Source: Cryptomeria japonica
Taxonomy: Eukaryota > Streptophyta > Pinopsida > Cupressales > Cupressaceae
Direction: 5' to 3'
Assembly (NCBI RefSeq): GCF_030272615.1
Contig: NC_081413.1
Location: forward strand, 717,235,867 to 717,299,866
Length of the DNA stretch: 64,000 nt
Part shown: in pieces, positions 43,050 to 55,343 of the stretch
Layout: every line of letters starts with the position of its first letter
Numbering within the stretch: the first letter of the stretch is position 1
Notes under the pieces: generated by a model
The model's input: the letters and a program-made list of their open reading frames with translations, nothing else
Told to the model about the DNA's origin: nothing
Databases searched by the model: none
Translations under genes and position numbers: made by a program

Positions 43050-45522
43050 CTATACTTTGTCCCTATGTGAATCCAAGTGATCCAGACAAACCATGACCAT
43101 CGATTCCACTTTCAAAATCCTAGTAAAATCTTCCATAGCCAAGGATTTCTCCACTTTAATTTGTTTAATGTGGCTGCCAAATTGATTGATCATCTCTATA
43201 GTATTTTCCAAAGTCTGGTTATCTTCCTTAAGCAATTAAACATCCACCTAGTGCAAATCCTTTTGCATAGTTGTTCTTAAGGCTGTTATATCACCTCACA
43301 GATTGGAGGATTCACTATGACCTTGTTCAATGATTTGGTTGCACCACTCTATCCTTTCCCTACATATAAACATTATGTCCTCATTCAACCTTGGCACTTG
43401 TCTTTCAGCAAGAAAGTTCATCAAGCCATAGCACTGGATATCTTGCATTTGCTTTGAAATCACCGCCCATTTAGTCTTTTCTTTTTACAATGAGATTAAA
43501 TCGACATCTAGTTCCTTGGTAAACTCATTAGCATCCTTGAAAATCTGAACTAAATTTGATATGTAATTGGTTCCTTGATGCACGATCGAGGTGAGCCATT
43601 CAGAGAAAATCTCTACGATCATTTTGTTTCGTTGAACCTCATCAAAGAACTTTTGATTCCCTGGGTATTTTGAACTAAAGGGGACCGAGCTCTGGGACAA
43701 TGACAATGGACTATTCTACAGGGCATGAATGTATTGGGCCATTTGCATTAAATTCTGCTTCAACTCAACCTTGTCCTTATCATCCTTCCAGGTGCGAGAG
43801 ATGATCCATTTAGTTGAAGTCTCCAAATGTTTTACATCAACTGATTTGGTTCTGACCCCCAAATCAACCCACTCAATGGTATAATTTGCTTCTAAAGCAG
43901 TGGCGACATCCTTATCAGATGTAGGTTTGGCAATATCTGCAAACCAGTGCTTTGTGTCTTCATCAAAACCAATCATTGTCTCCATTTTTAACCACTTTGG
44001 CTTCGTGGATCTTCCTAAGCATTTACTTAAAAAATCTTCCATTGAAACTAAAATAGGAACCACATTTCTTTTCCTGGTAATTGAGTCATTCAACCATTTA
44101 GAAGCCATTGTCAGTTCCTTAGATTGCATAGCTCCTGAAGGTGGTTGTGTAGCATTTTCTGCATTGGACCAGATATCAAGCACTATACTTCCTCGATGTC
44201 CAAATCGAGAATGAGATGAGCGACACGTGGTTGAAAGTTCTTCTTGTGCCTTGACCTAGTAATTCGATCACCAATAAAAAGTGTAGCTTCAATGTCAGTT
44301 TCTCTTCTTTAATCTTAGCCTGCATTTTTCCTGCAACAGAAATAGGGATATTAGTTAAAACAAAAGTTTTTCTTGCAACCTTCCTCTTTCCATTTTTGTT
44401 TCTTGAACTGGTTGCTCTCACTGTATGAAATTGGCAACTCCTAAGCCAATTTTCTGTTCTGTGAATTACGCTAAAAGTGCACGTCTGAATGTTATCTTCC
44501 ATCTTTTTACTCCAGTCAACTTGAGGGAGAGGTTCATTATGTACTTGTTTCATAAACTCTGAATCTAGTACATCTTCATTATCAATAGTGACACATGAAG
44601 AATCCATTGGCAATTTCATGTCATGAATCTGTTTCAAAGTTAACCTGGATGAACTCCTCTTTCTCAATTCAAACTCATTTGGGAAATCTTCCCAATAATC
44701 CTCCAACTGGGGTACATGTTGATTAAGCACTATCTTCTTCACATATTGGGTTATAAAACCTTTACTATCAAAGTTATCCTTTTTCACAAAGGTCTTCAAA
44801 TGAAATCTCTTAAACTCTAGCTCAAGATTTAGTGCATCAGAGACAGACTTACAACTGTAATGGCCTAAATCGATGGGAAAAATTCCACTTGTGTTAGTAG
44901 CTTCACCATAATCCTTCGCGACATAGGCTAGCTGCCTATAAACTTCAATCAAGATACAGGAGTCTGAAACATACCTGGGTAGCCTAAAGGGTTCACCTTT
45001 AAAACCTCCAACCCTTATGCAAGTGAAGTGATTAAACTATGTAAAGAAACTGCCATAGATTTTAACTAGTTCAATCACTTCTATAGACATTATCCTACGC
45101 AAGTTATCTTGTAATTCAAAGGTCAACCTCCTCGAAAAAATGTCATTTCAGTGAAGATAATCATCAATATGTCCTTTTAAAGTCAAATGGGGGTGATACT
45201 CATAAATTTTAATACCTTAAACCCATTTAGCATGGAATAATCCAGACCATTACCTCACACAGGCTAGCATATATAACAGGTATGAAGACATATAGAAATT
45301 TGGCATCCCAAGATAATTTCTCAATCCCTCATGCAATCTTTCTATAGTAACAGTTCCCCAATCAATGAACAGATTTTTATCTAGAGTTTGAATGAAGAAA
45401 TACATCTAGTCTTCCCAATAGAAGGACTGTGAATTGCCCTTGACTCTACTCAACAATATTACCAGATCTCTAATCTCAGGAATAAAATGCTCACGGGTTA
45501 AGGGTCTTGGCAGCCTTGAACC
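43050..45522 (-). pseudogene. LTR-borne long ORF of element 2, 5' LTR copy, C-terminal part
   Basis: Pieces 45522-45406, 44952-44176, 44183-43716, 43706-43485 and 43235-43050 correspond to the frame at 32032-35180. The 44952-44176 piece keeps 258 codons open (RQLAYVAKDYGEAT, DLGHYSCKSVSDAL, YVKKIVLNQHVPQLEDYWED) where the other copy is broken, showing that a long frame once existed. Copia C inserted after the codons for SRLPRPLT-like sequence, separating it from its N-terminus at 52857-53357. Confidence 0.65.
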
Positions 45523-47028
45523 TGATAACTCAATGATGAATGGATAGTACCAAACCGGTACTGAGAGGGGGGGTGAATTAGTATAGACAAAAACACAATC
45601 CTTAAATCGATTTGTCAGCAGATAATTTGCATAGGCAGACAAACAGTAACTCTAGTCTTAAATAGAGTACAACCGGAAAAGCTAAGAAACCAGCATAAAT
45701 CGGTTGACACTTATCTTCTCATACAATCTAATACTTCATTTCCATTTCACCCTAGTGCATGAACAGGTAATCTATCATCAAAAGATATATAAACAGCTAG
45801 ATCAACATGATTTACCTTAAGACACAAATTACTCAAACCATCACATGAATAACACCACACATGACACATGGATTTTTTCACGTGGAAACCCAACTAGGAA
45901 AAACCACAGTGGGGATGAATACCCACAAGCTATTTTTGAACTCTTTAGAAGTCTACTTTGTTAGGAGCCTTGTCCGATTAAAGACTAATACAACAGGTTC
46001 TGTTAGGAACCAATCCTATTAGGGATCACCTGGTTAAGGGATGGCTAGAATACCCGGTTAACGGTTAAACTTTGTTAAAGGTTACCTTGTTAGAGGATTT
46101 CAAGAACTCAATGGTTTTGAGTCACCCTGTTAAAGGATTTTCAGTAAATCGGTTAAAGCTACCCTGTTAAGGGATTTCTCAATTGTTGAAGTGGTTAGAG
46201 ATCAATAGGTATTACAATGATTTGGTAACAACACTCAATGCCAATGCAAATCTGCTTTAGCTCCTCTTCACTTTCTGCACTTACAGTCTGTAGGTATCAC
46301 TTCTCTTTTCTGGTCTGGCAAGAATTACGTATCTCTTCTCTTGGATACATACACACAAATTTTGCCAACAACCTCAGAAAGAAACACAACATCAACCTTA
46401 TAGGAACAGATAGGTTGGTAGCTTAAACCCTAAACCCTATACCTATTAGGTTAAGCAATTCAAATGGTTCAATCCTGACCGTTGAGCATATTTCATTAAA
46501 TGCAACAGTCTTGAGCCAATCTCAAGACATTCTCCATCGTTCATTTTCCACTGATTTCATGGCGGTTGATAACCCACCACATGTTATCACCATTTACAGA
46601 CTTTGGACATTTTTGAGGTAGATAGGAGCAATCTCCTTCATGCAAGATCCTTCACACGCACAAGGCTGACATGGCAACACAATCTGTTCTTCATTACAAT
46701 GCTAACTCATCACACAAAGTCACCAATTGAGTCACACAAGCTTGAGGCACTTCAACTGGAAACCCTGAAGTTGAGACTACCAACCAGTAGTCATACAAAG
46801 CTTCCCTATGCCAGTTCCCATAGCCACATGCCGGTTCACCTTAAACAAATACACCTCTTCACTTTGGCACAAATGCTGGTTCACAGTGTTATATCGGTTC
46901 TCACATATACCGGTTCTTGGTAACATACCAGTTCTCACATATAACAATTCTCTCCTCTTCAACATATTAGCATCAATGACAACATACAAAGTCATCATGT
47001 CCTTATACTGGTTCACATAATGCCAACA
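45523..47028 (-). repeat. 3' LTR of copia C
   Basis: 1.51 kb, TGATAACTC...GCCAACA. It contains the G-run after CTGAGAG (about 45563), CGTGGAAACCCAACTAGG (about 45880) and a run of CCTGTTAAAGGATTT-like repeats at 45960-46180. Confidence 0.93.
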
Positions 47029-47040
47029 ATCTCCCCCTTT
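47029..47040 (-). promoter_or_regulatory. Polypurine tract of copia C, with a second copy at 47127-47142
   Basis: Minus-strand AAAGGGGGAGAT abuts the LTR, inside a perfect ATGCCAA/TTGGCAT inverted repeat (47020-47046). A second TTGTCAAAGGGGGAG lies 100 bp inside. 47041-47409 otherwise has no gene. Confidence 0.85.
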
Positions 47041-47409
47041 GGCATTGATGGCAATATAAAAAAGATATCTCTCTGCTTCACATCTTCTCCCACAATTTTT
47101 GCAGATATCTTCTCTACTTCACTTCTTCTCCCCCTTTGACAATAATGCCAAAGTGGAGGCACAAGCTTCCCTGTTCCATTATGCTGCTCCCCATGAGGAG
47201 TAGCATCCTTCAACACATCAATCTTGAAGAAAAATTTGACTATGCAATACTTGACTGATGTGGAGCATATACCTTTAGTTTACTTCCTGAAGGGGCAACA
47301 CCCCTAATTCACCTCTTAAGTACATAAATGTAGCCTTTGGGAGAGGCTTGGTGAATATGTCTGCTAATTGCTCCTTACTGGAAACATGTTCCAGTGCAAT
47401 CTCTTTGTT

Positions 47410-47838
47410 CTAAACCTTTTCCTTCAAGAAATGATACTTAAGCTCAAAGTGCTTGGTTCTAGAATGTAAAATCAGATTCTTGGAGATGTTAATTGCACTA
47501 GTATTGTCACAAAATATACTTATCAATTTAGATATAGGAACATTGAAGCCATTTAATACATGCTTCAACCAAATTGTCTGAGTGCAGTTCATGAAAGTTG
47601 CAACATACTCTGCTTCCACTATAGACTAAGAGATACAACTCTGCTTCTTACTCATCCATGAGACCAGTCTACCACTGAGAAAGAATGCACCACCGGTTGT
47701 GCTCTTCCGGTCATCCACAATACCTGCCCAATCAGCATCTGTGAATACTTTCAAGTTGAAATCCTTGCTATATGGATACCACAATCCATAATCAATAGTT
47801 CCCTTTAGATACCTAAGAATCCGCTTGACTACAACCAA
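47410..47838 (-). pseudogene. pol: Copia C RNase H
   Basis: RILRYLKGTIDYGLWYP, VFTDADWAGIVDDRKSTTGG, SWMSKKQSC, then a stop near 47624, then MEAEYVATFMNCTQ, FCDNTSAINISKN and SRTKHFELKYHFL. This is the complete copia RNase H signature; the acids in TDAD, EAEY and CDN are still present. Confidence 0.92.
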
Positions 47839-47859
47839 GTGGGATTCTCTTGGACTTTT

Positions 47860-48759
47860 CTAGAACCTTGCAGTAATGCCAACTGCATGTGCAATGTCTG
47901 GTCTGCTATGCACTACATAATGCAACTTACCAATCATTGATCGGTATTCCTTCTCATCAACCAATGCTGAGTCATCCTCTTTGGATATTTTACAACTGGT
48001 CACCATCGGTGTACCAACTAGTTTGCTATCTTCCATGCCAAAGGTCTTCAACACCTCTTTGACATACTTGGACTGAGTGATAAAGATTCCATCTTTCATC
48101 TGCTGGATCTACAGTCCAATGAAGAACTTAATCTCCCCTATAAGTGACATCTCAAACTCTTTCTTCATCTCTTCTGCAAACTCATGGCTCATCTTGTCAT
48201 CTCCACCAAAGATAATGTCATCAACAAATACCTCACAAATTAGGATCTGGTCTCCTTCAGACTTCAAGTAGATATTGCTATCTTCACTTGTTCTCTCAAA
48301 TCCAATCTTCACAAGATTGGAGTGCAGGTGTTCATACCATGCTCTAGGTGCCTGCTTTAGACCATATAAGGCTTTATGCAGCCTACATACCATGTCACTA
48401 TCTTCAGATAGGGCGAACCCATCAGGTTTCTCTATATACACCTCCTCTTCAAGTACACCATTTAGGAATGTAGATTTTACATCCTTTTGATATACTTTGA
48501 ATCCTTTAAAAGCTACATATGCAAGAAGCATACGAACTCCTTCCAATCTGGCTATAAGGGCAAAGGTTTCTACATAGTCTTCTCCTTCTTCTTGGGCATA
48601 TCCTTTGCACACCAATCTGGCTTTATTTCTAATCACTGTGCCATCCTCATTCAGCTTATTTCTAAAAACCCATTTGGTACCAATGACATTTTTATGCTCT
48701 GGTCTAGGTACCAATGACCATGTACCATTTTTCTCTATCTGGTCAAGTTCCTCTTCCAT
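47860..48759 (-). pseudogene. pol: Copia C reverse transcriptase
   Basis: 48759-48109 encodes [46 protein letters not shown] and active-site FVDDIIFG; a stop near 48107 separates SKYVKEVLKTFGM, GTPMVTSCK and KLHYVVHSRPDIAHAVG (48099-47860). The junction that is split in copia B (VHSR/PDIA) is intact here, confirming the insertion point there. Confidence 0.93.
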
Positions 48760-49233
48760 TGCCTTGATCTAGTCTTCATCTTTATGTGCCTCTTTGAATG
48801 AATTAGGCTCAAATTTAGAGATCATACATGAGTTTTCTCTGACCTTTCTTCTTTTAATAATTCCTACATCCTTATCTCCTATGATCTGCTTAGGATCATG
48901 ATTCAGCTTGACATACCGAGGAATGGTCTTGATAGATTCCTATTACTTTTCTTCTTCATCCTCATCTCCATCAGTATCAGCATCTACATCTATCGGTATA
49001 GGAACATTGTTACTGGTACTTGGTTGACTGGAAATCGGTTCCTAGAAAGCTACAACCGGTTCATTTACCACTTGTTTACTATCAGTTTCCTCAGTTTTCT
49101 TAGAGGTTTCATCAACTCTTACATTGATGCTTTCCATAATTCTCTAAGTCCTATTATTGAAACACTCGAGAGCTTTTCTCTTGGTGGAATACCCTAGGAA
49201 TATTCCCTCATCACATTTTGCATCAAATTTGCT

Positions 49234-49920
49234 CTAGTGTTTTCTCCTCTTGATGTAACATTTTCTACCAAACACTCTAAAGTAGCTAACCACAGGTGTC
49301 TTACCAGTCCAATACTCATAAGGAGTTTTATCCTTACCTTTCTTAATGAGTACCTGGTTCATTGTATAGACTGCAGTGCTCACCACTTCTCTCGAAAAGG
49401 TGTGAGCTACCTTTCCTTGAATCAACATAGTTCTAGTTGCTTCAATTATAGTCCAGTTATTCCTCTCTACTAGGCCATTCTACTGTAGAGTCTGGGGGGA
49501 AGACAGTTACCTCTTGATGCCATGTTCTTCATAGTACTTGTTGGATTCACCGGAAGTGAATTCCCCTCCTTGATTAGTTCTCAGGCACTTGATCCTTTTA
49601 CTGCTTTCCTTCTCCACTACTGCTCTAAAAGCTTTGAACTTTACAAAAGCTTCAGACTTATCTTTCAAGAATGTGACCCACATCATTCTTGAGCAGTCAT
49701 TAGTGAGATTCATGAAGTACCTATCACCCTGCACACTTCGAGTTTTCATAGGACCACACAAATCAGTATGCACAAGATCAAGCAAATTGTCAACAGTGAA
49801 AGGTTTACCTTTAAAGGTTGAGGAAGACATTTTCCCCAATTGACACTCTCTGCACAAGGTATTTTCCAGTTTTCTTAGCACCGACAACCCTCTAATTTCC
49901 TTGATCTTATTGGCCTTCAC
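49234..49920 (-). pseudogene. pol: Copia C integrase
   Basis: 49920-49507: zinc-finger remnant (CRECQLGKMSSSTF), VHTDLCGPMKTRSVQGDRYF with the first Asp, then NDCSRMMW where DDYSR is usual, and RTNQGGEFTS where the second catalytic Asp is lost (usually DNGGEF). After a broken gap, 49428-49234 gives REVVSTAVYTMNQVL, TPYEYWTGKTPVVSYF. The 48760-49233 stretch is the decayed hinge before RT. Confidence 0.9.
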
Positions 49921-49962
49921 AATGTTATCAAAGTTTACATGATAGAGTCTCCTATGCCATAT

Positions 49963-50412
49963 CTAGCTATCATCAAATTTAGCCATAAGACATGTACTTA
50001 TATTTACATTCAGCTGAAATAGGTTACCTTTGGTCTGCATACTGGTGGCCACCAATTCACCATTCTTAAATTCTAGAGTGAGACCACTATCATTCAGCTG
50101 GGCAACACTCAGAAGGTCATGTCTTAGACCATCCACACAATACACATTGTCAGAACTACTCTTTCCATTCAAAGAGATGGACCCTCTGCCTTTGACCATA
50201 CATGGTGCATCATTACCAAAGCTAGCCACACCACCATCATACTCTTCCAAGGATAGAAACTTGCTCCGGTCACCAGTCATATGGTGAGAATAGCCACAAT
50301 TAATAATCCAGTCATTGGAATTATCAAAGAGGGAGACAAGAGCCTTGTCTAACACATCTTCATTTTCTTCATCTTCTGATTCCTCATCTGTGACACCTTC
50401 ATCAACTACCAC
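49963..50412 (-). pseudogene. pol: Copia C protease and pre-integrase segment
   Basis: DWIINCGYSHHMTGD stands where copia proteases have WIxDSGCSxHMTG, so both the catalytic Asp and the Ser are changed. It continues with SLNGKSSSDNVYCVDGLRHD and LLSVAQLNDSG, TKGNLFQLN, as usual. Just upstream (50412-50523) a gag-end zinc knuckle is degraded (FSCNWIGHIVVNY, first Cys a stop, last Cys a Tyr). Confidence 0.9.
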
Positions 50413-50523
50413 AAAATAGTTTCTCTAGTTTCCTCCTTTAAATTTCTTGAACCTTTCCAGTTTGTCTTTGTTGTCACCATAAGGATAGTTTACAACAATA
50501 TGTCCTATCCAGTTACAAGAAAA

Positions 50524-51307
50524 TCATTTCAAATGGAGCTTACCTCTGTATTTTCTGGTTCCTTTAGGAAGTTTCTTGGCAAGAAGAGCTTCAAATGCCA
50601 TCAGAATCTCCTCATCATCCATTTCTCTACTTTGTCTTGGTTCACCACTAGTGCTAGCTTCTTTTCCTTTTCTAGATAGTACAACAGAAGCTTTAAAAGA
50701 TGATTCAGTCTTTTGAACACTGCCATCAAAACTATGTAGCTCATAGGCTATCAACTTTGCAATGATGGAGTCTAGGGATACCTTAGTCTTGTCTATTGAT
50801 CTCAACTCCTGAATAGCAACAACCCTTATTGCATAGACCGGTAATAAGGATCTCAGGACTTTGCTTACCACAGTGGAATCCTCCATTATACCACCTGCAC
50901 TCTTGATATCTCCAACAATAGTTTTGATTCTTATTCCATATGGTCTCACCTTCAACCATCTGCATGTCTTCAAACTTCCCTCTAAGGCTTTCTTCCTTAG
51001 CTTGTTTTACATGCTCATCACCGCCATAGATATTTTCAAGAGTATCCCATACCTCTTTGGGATTTACCTTATCTTGGACATCAATAAACTCAATGTCAGA
51101 TAAACTACTAATTAGGGCTTCCATGACTTGCCCATTCTCCTGCATCTCTCTCTTTGGGTCATTGGTGAGAGTAATGGTAGGGGAAACATAGGCATTCTCA
51201 ACATAGCTGCAATGTTGAGCACCCATGCTTCTGATGTATATCTTCATTCTATCTTTCCATATACTACAATTTTCTTTGTTGAACTTTGGGCCTTCCCTCT
51301 TCATCAT
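50524..51307 (-). pseudogene. gag: Copia C gag (UBN2 type)
   Basis: 51307-50783 gives NKENCSIWKDRMKIYIRSMG, EVWDTLENIYGGDEHVKQAK and LRGKFEDMQMVEGETI, then a frameshift near 50950 into 50973-50524 (VVSKVLRSLLPVYAIRVVAI, LSRKGKEASTSGEPRQ). This is the standard copia gag, starting about 60 bp from the primer site. Confidence 0.92.
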
Positions 51308-51364
51308 TAGACTGGGATCTTTACCTCAAGTGGTTAAGCTTATAACAAAGAGGACCTGGAGGAC

Positions 51365-51376
51365 ACTCTGATACCA
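51365..51376 (-). promoter_or_regulatory. Primer binding site of copia C, tRNA-iMet
   Basis: Minus-strand TGGTATCAGAGT matches the tRNA-iMet complement in 11 of 12 positions, 2 nt from the LTR edge at 51379. Confidence 0.88.
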
Positions 51377-51378
51377 AT

Positions 51379-52851
51379 TGATAACTCAATGATGAATAGA
51401 TAGTACCAAACTGGTACTGAGAGGGGAGGGTGAATCAATACAGACAAAAACACAATCCTAAAACTGGTTTGTCAACAGACACTGTGCATAGGAAGACAGA
51501 CAGTAACTCCGGTCTTAAATAGAGTACAACTGACAAAGCCCATAAACTAGCATAAACCGGTTGACACTTATCTTCTCATATAATCTAATACTTCATTTCC
51601 ATTTCACCCTAGTGCATGAACAGGTAATATATCATCAAAAGATATATAAATAGCTAGATCAACATGATTTACCTTAAGACACAAATTACTCAAACCATCA
51701 CATGAATAATACCACACATGACACACAAATTTTTTCACGTGGAAACCCAAATGGGAAAAACCATGATGGGGATGAATATGCACAAGCTATTTTTGAACTC
51801 TTTAGAAGTCTGCTCTGTTAGAAGCCTTATCCGGTTAAAGATTGATACAACAAGTTCTATTAGGAACCGATCCTATTAGGGATCACTAGGTTAAGGGATG
51901 GCTAGAATACCCAGTTAAGGGTTAAACCCTGTTAAAGGTTACCTTGTTAGAGGATTTCAAGAACTCAATAGTTTTGAGTCACCCTGTTAAAGGATTTTCA
52001 GTAAGCCGGTTAAAGCTACCTTGTTAAGGGATTTCCCAACTATTGAAATGGTTAGAGATCAATAGGTATTACAATGATCTGGTAATAGCACTCAATGCTA
52101 ATGTAGATCCACTTTAGCTCCTCTTCACCTTCTGCACTTACACTCTGCAGGTATCACTTCTCTCTTATAGTCTAGCAATAATTACGTATCTCTTCTCTTG
52201 GATACATACACACAAATTTTGCCAACAACCTCAAAAAAAACACAACATCAACCTTATAGGAAATAGATAGGTTGGTAGCTTAAACCCTCAACCCTAAACT
52301 TGTTAGGTTAAGCAATTCAAATGGTTCAATCCTAACCATTAAGCCCATTTCATTAAATGCAATAGTCTTGAGCCAATCTCAAGACATTCTCCATCATTCA
52401 TTTTCCACCAATTTCATGGCAGTTGATAACCCACCACATGTTATCACCGTTTATAGACTTCGCACATTCCCGAGGTAGATAGGAACAATCTCCTTCATGC
52501 AAGATCCTTCACGTGCACAAGGTTGATGTGGCAACATGATCTGTTCTTCGTTACAATGCTAACTCATCACACAAAGTCACCGATTGAGTCACATAGGCTT
52601 GAGGCACTTCAACCGAAAACCCTGAAGTTGAGACTACCAATCGGTAATCATACAAATCTTCCATATGCTAGTTCCCATAACCACATGCTGGTTCATCTTA
52701 AACAAACACACCACTTCACTTTGGCACAAATTCCGGTTCACAGTGTTATACCGGTTCTCACATATACCAGTTCTCTCCTCTTCAGCATATTGACATCAAT
52801 GACAACATACAATGTCATCATGTCCTCATATCGGTTCACATAATGCCAACA
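51379..52851 (-). repeat. 5' LTR of copia C
   Basis: 1.47-kb partner of 45523-47028, same boxes (G-run at about 51418, CGTGGAAACCCAAATGGG at about 51739). It ends GCCAACA next to the AAACC target copy. Confidence 0.93.
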
Positions 52852-52856
52852 AAACC

Positions 52857-53357
52857 CCTCCTTTGAAACTTCAAAAGATAATTTTGTGCAATGACAGTTC
52901 TATAATACTGCCTTTTCTCAGAATAAATTCCATAAGATTTTCCATTTGTCCAATCTTCATAGGGTTCCCGATGTGGGATACCCATGGCAGCCATTATTGT
53001 TTGTCTATCAATGGACAACAAAACTTTACCATTATTTTTCTCTATGCATTTGTTGACTTTATCATAGTGGTTCATGCATTCTAAAACCAATTCAAGGCTA
53101 GGAGCAGTTGTGGGAAATGCGGCTGCTTCTAATAAACCACTCTGCGCAATATCTCTCATCATAGGATCAATGGTTAGGTTCGGTACTCTTTCTAGGAAAT
53201 CATCTAAATTTAGTTGCACTAAAGCTATATCACCCAACTTTGGTAAGGAACTTACAAGGGAAGAAGAGTTCACTAATTTAGGTAGAGAGGGCCTCATGAC
53301 TAGCTCATGATTTTCTCCAATTAACCTAGACAAAGAAGAAAAAGGAAATGAAAACAA
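52857..53357 (-). pseudogene. LTR-borne long ORF of element 2, 5' LTR copy, N-terminal part
   Basis: 167 open codons matching the start of the frame at 35180 (SSLSRLIGENHELVMRPSLP, NHYDKVNKCIEKNNGKVLL, SYGIYSEKRQYY). The two LTR copies differ mostly by substitutions that keep the frame here. Copia C cuts it at 52851. 53358-54048 is the noncoding outer end of the LTR. Confidence 0.65.
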
Positions 53358-54053
53358 ACAGCTAACAAAATATCTAGAGCTTTTCTAAAACAAACTGCAA
53401 CAATTAGGAAAGTTGTTTGAACATACCTTCCTCTGTCACTTGCAAACCCCTGTCGCAGTCAATTTCTTCCTGCTCCACAAACTCTTCTTAACACTTAACC
53501 AAAAAAAATCATAATCTCAGCATGACAACTACCTAATTTAAAAGCCAATAAAAACTCTCCCATGATTACTACAAACTGTCTCCATTACTATTCTCTCATG
53601 CGACCTTACTCTGAAATGATCACATTTGAGCATGCATTAAATGCCAAGTCGCTTTGTATCTAACAATATGGATCCCCACACCACACTTTCTATAAATGAC
53701 AGATTTCAAATCATTAAAGAAAGAACATTCCTCTTCTCTACTGCCATTTATCATATCTTAAAATCCACACTGCCACCTCATACTAAGTCACATGATCTCC
53801 ATGAAGCTTAAACATCGAACTCTGAATCTTGAGAAACAAAACTAGTATAAAACATAAACTTGATAAATCTTGAACTTTGAACCTTCAACCAAAAAGGTTC
53901 AAGTTCAACATAGTGAAACTTAAGGAAAACAACCAAGACTGAACTGCATGGGGAATTCTAAGCAAATGACTTGACCAACGGACCAGATGGGGGCATAACT
54001 CAAACAAGGAGACATATAGAATGGAAATTTTTATATGTGCTACCAAAAAGCGG

Positions 54054-55343
54054 TATAGCGATGGCCCTTAGATCCTTTAGATTAATGTTGATCTTTCCTA
54101 AACTTGCTCAACCTTTAACCTTGACTGATCTTCTGTCTTGTGTCGCGTGTCAACGTGTGTCACCCTTTGATTGGCTCATGAGATCTTCCTAGGAAAAATC
54201 TATTTTCTAGGCCTACCACGCATCTTGCTCTATCGGATCTAATTCTTTCAACCAAAGTATTCCTTTGATGAGCCACTACCAGTTTCATTGAACCTACAAT
54301 TTCATCAATATTGTGATGTCGATGAAATTGAGCATTCGATGAAACTCCTACGGGAATCATCGCGGCCAAGATTTGCTTGATGTTGATGGAACTAAGCTTT
54401 CGATGAAACCTTTTCAAGACTCATCGTGACCAATATCTACTCAATGTCACCCATCCATGTCATGTCACCAGCCACTGGACCACCACCTGTCTCAAGGGTA
54501 TTTGTTCCAGGCACTTCACAACTACAGTACAAAGACAATCATGGATAGCCCTGGAATGTCACTCCACCGTCTGATCTTCCTTGATCTGCCATTGATCTTA
54601 GTGATCTTCTCAAGCTTTAAATTTCCCTTTTTGGCATGTTCTTTATCACCAAGTTGCTTGAGCTATTTGGTGATTATCTTCCGATCACGACATAGCGACA
54701 ACCATCAGATCTTTCTTGATCACCGTTGATCTACCCGAATATGCTTTGTCTTTAACCTCTTCCCGCCATCTGATCACAAAATTAGGATGCCTAGAGATAC
54801 ATATGCATGGGGTCCAACATGCCACGAGCTTCTTCTTGCCAAAAGATTTCAAGATTTTGACGCTTGGTATGGGTGCGGCTTTACATTTAAATGTTGAAGA
54901 ATTCCATCCCACTACCAATGTGGGATAAGTGCTTTTTGCAACCCCTGCTCATATGTGACCTGCATGTGAGCATTTGTCATGAAAATCTCTGAGCTTTATG
55001 CTTGAAAACCTTTGAGTCCTTCTTTGTTGCTACTTGATTTGGTGACAGGGAGATTTTGGCATACTTAAATCAGCATGCTGAACTCAACCTCTTTGGTAGC
55101 CCATTTTAATCCACATGCTGTCTTACTTTCCTATATCTGCACATGAAGCGAACAAGTTAGAAAAAAGAGTGCATTTTTGACTTCTCATTCATGATATGAC
55201 CTTCTCAAAATGAAATCAAGGCTTCATTACGGAAACAAATTTGGCATGTGCAAAATTTGGTAACATTTTTGGTGACTTTTGTGGACTGTTTGCTTGCTAA
55301 ACACTATAGACCAGTCGTGACTTATCCACTAGGCTTATGGAGT
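54054..55343. other. Unassigned DNA between elements 2 and 3
   Basis: No gene supported. The first 700 bp share short blocks (CACCAAGT, TATAGCGA, CAGATCTT, CCGTTGATC) with 30900-31243, so the two were probably contiguous before element 2 inserted. The last 600 bp show nothing I recognise. Confidence 0.4.

Larger units (their letters stand above)
45523..52851 (-). mobile_element. Copia element C, structurally complete but decayed
   Basis: 7.33 kb with both LTRs, primer site, polypurine tract and a 5-bp target duplication (GAACC 45518-45522, AAACC 52852-52856). Minus-strand order is gag, PR, INT, RT, RNase H: Ty1/copia. LTRs agree at roughly 90% by eye. Stops, shifts and active-site losses make it non-coding. 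Confidence 0.93.
31244..54048 (-). mobile_element. Tat/Ogre-like gypsy element 2 with giant LTRs
   Basis: Target duplication AGTGG (31239-31243) / AGCGG (54049-54053). 3' LTR 31244-35971 (4.73 kb), pol 36135-40210, gag up to 42085, tRNA-Arg-type primer site, 5' LTR 42169-54048 (about 4.55 kb once copia C is removed). The LTRs agree at roughly 90% by eye, so it is old. Domain order is gag, PR, archaeal-type RNase H, RT, RNase H, INT. Confidence 0.9.
42169..54048 (-). repeat. 5' LTR of element 2, split by copia C
   Basis: LTR segments 42169-45522 and 52857-54048 match 31244-35971 through their length. Copia C (45523-52851) with target duplication GAACC/AAACC interrupts it. The outer end reads GCTACCAAAA where the 3' LTR has GTTGTCAACA, so the terminal CA has changed. 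Confidence 0.88.

Noticed and set aside
46603..46923. Plus-strand 106-codon frame in the copia C LTR, with a similar one at 52523-52843
   Set aside because: Present in both LTRs because they are copies; antisense, no domain.
53971..54192. Plus-strand frame crossing the outer end of the element 2 LTR
   Set aside because: It spans the target duplication and two unrelated sequences, so it cannot be an old gene.
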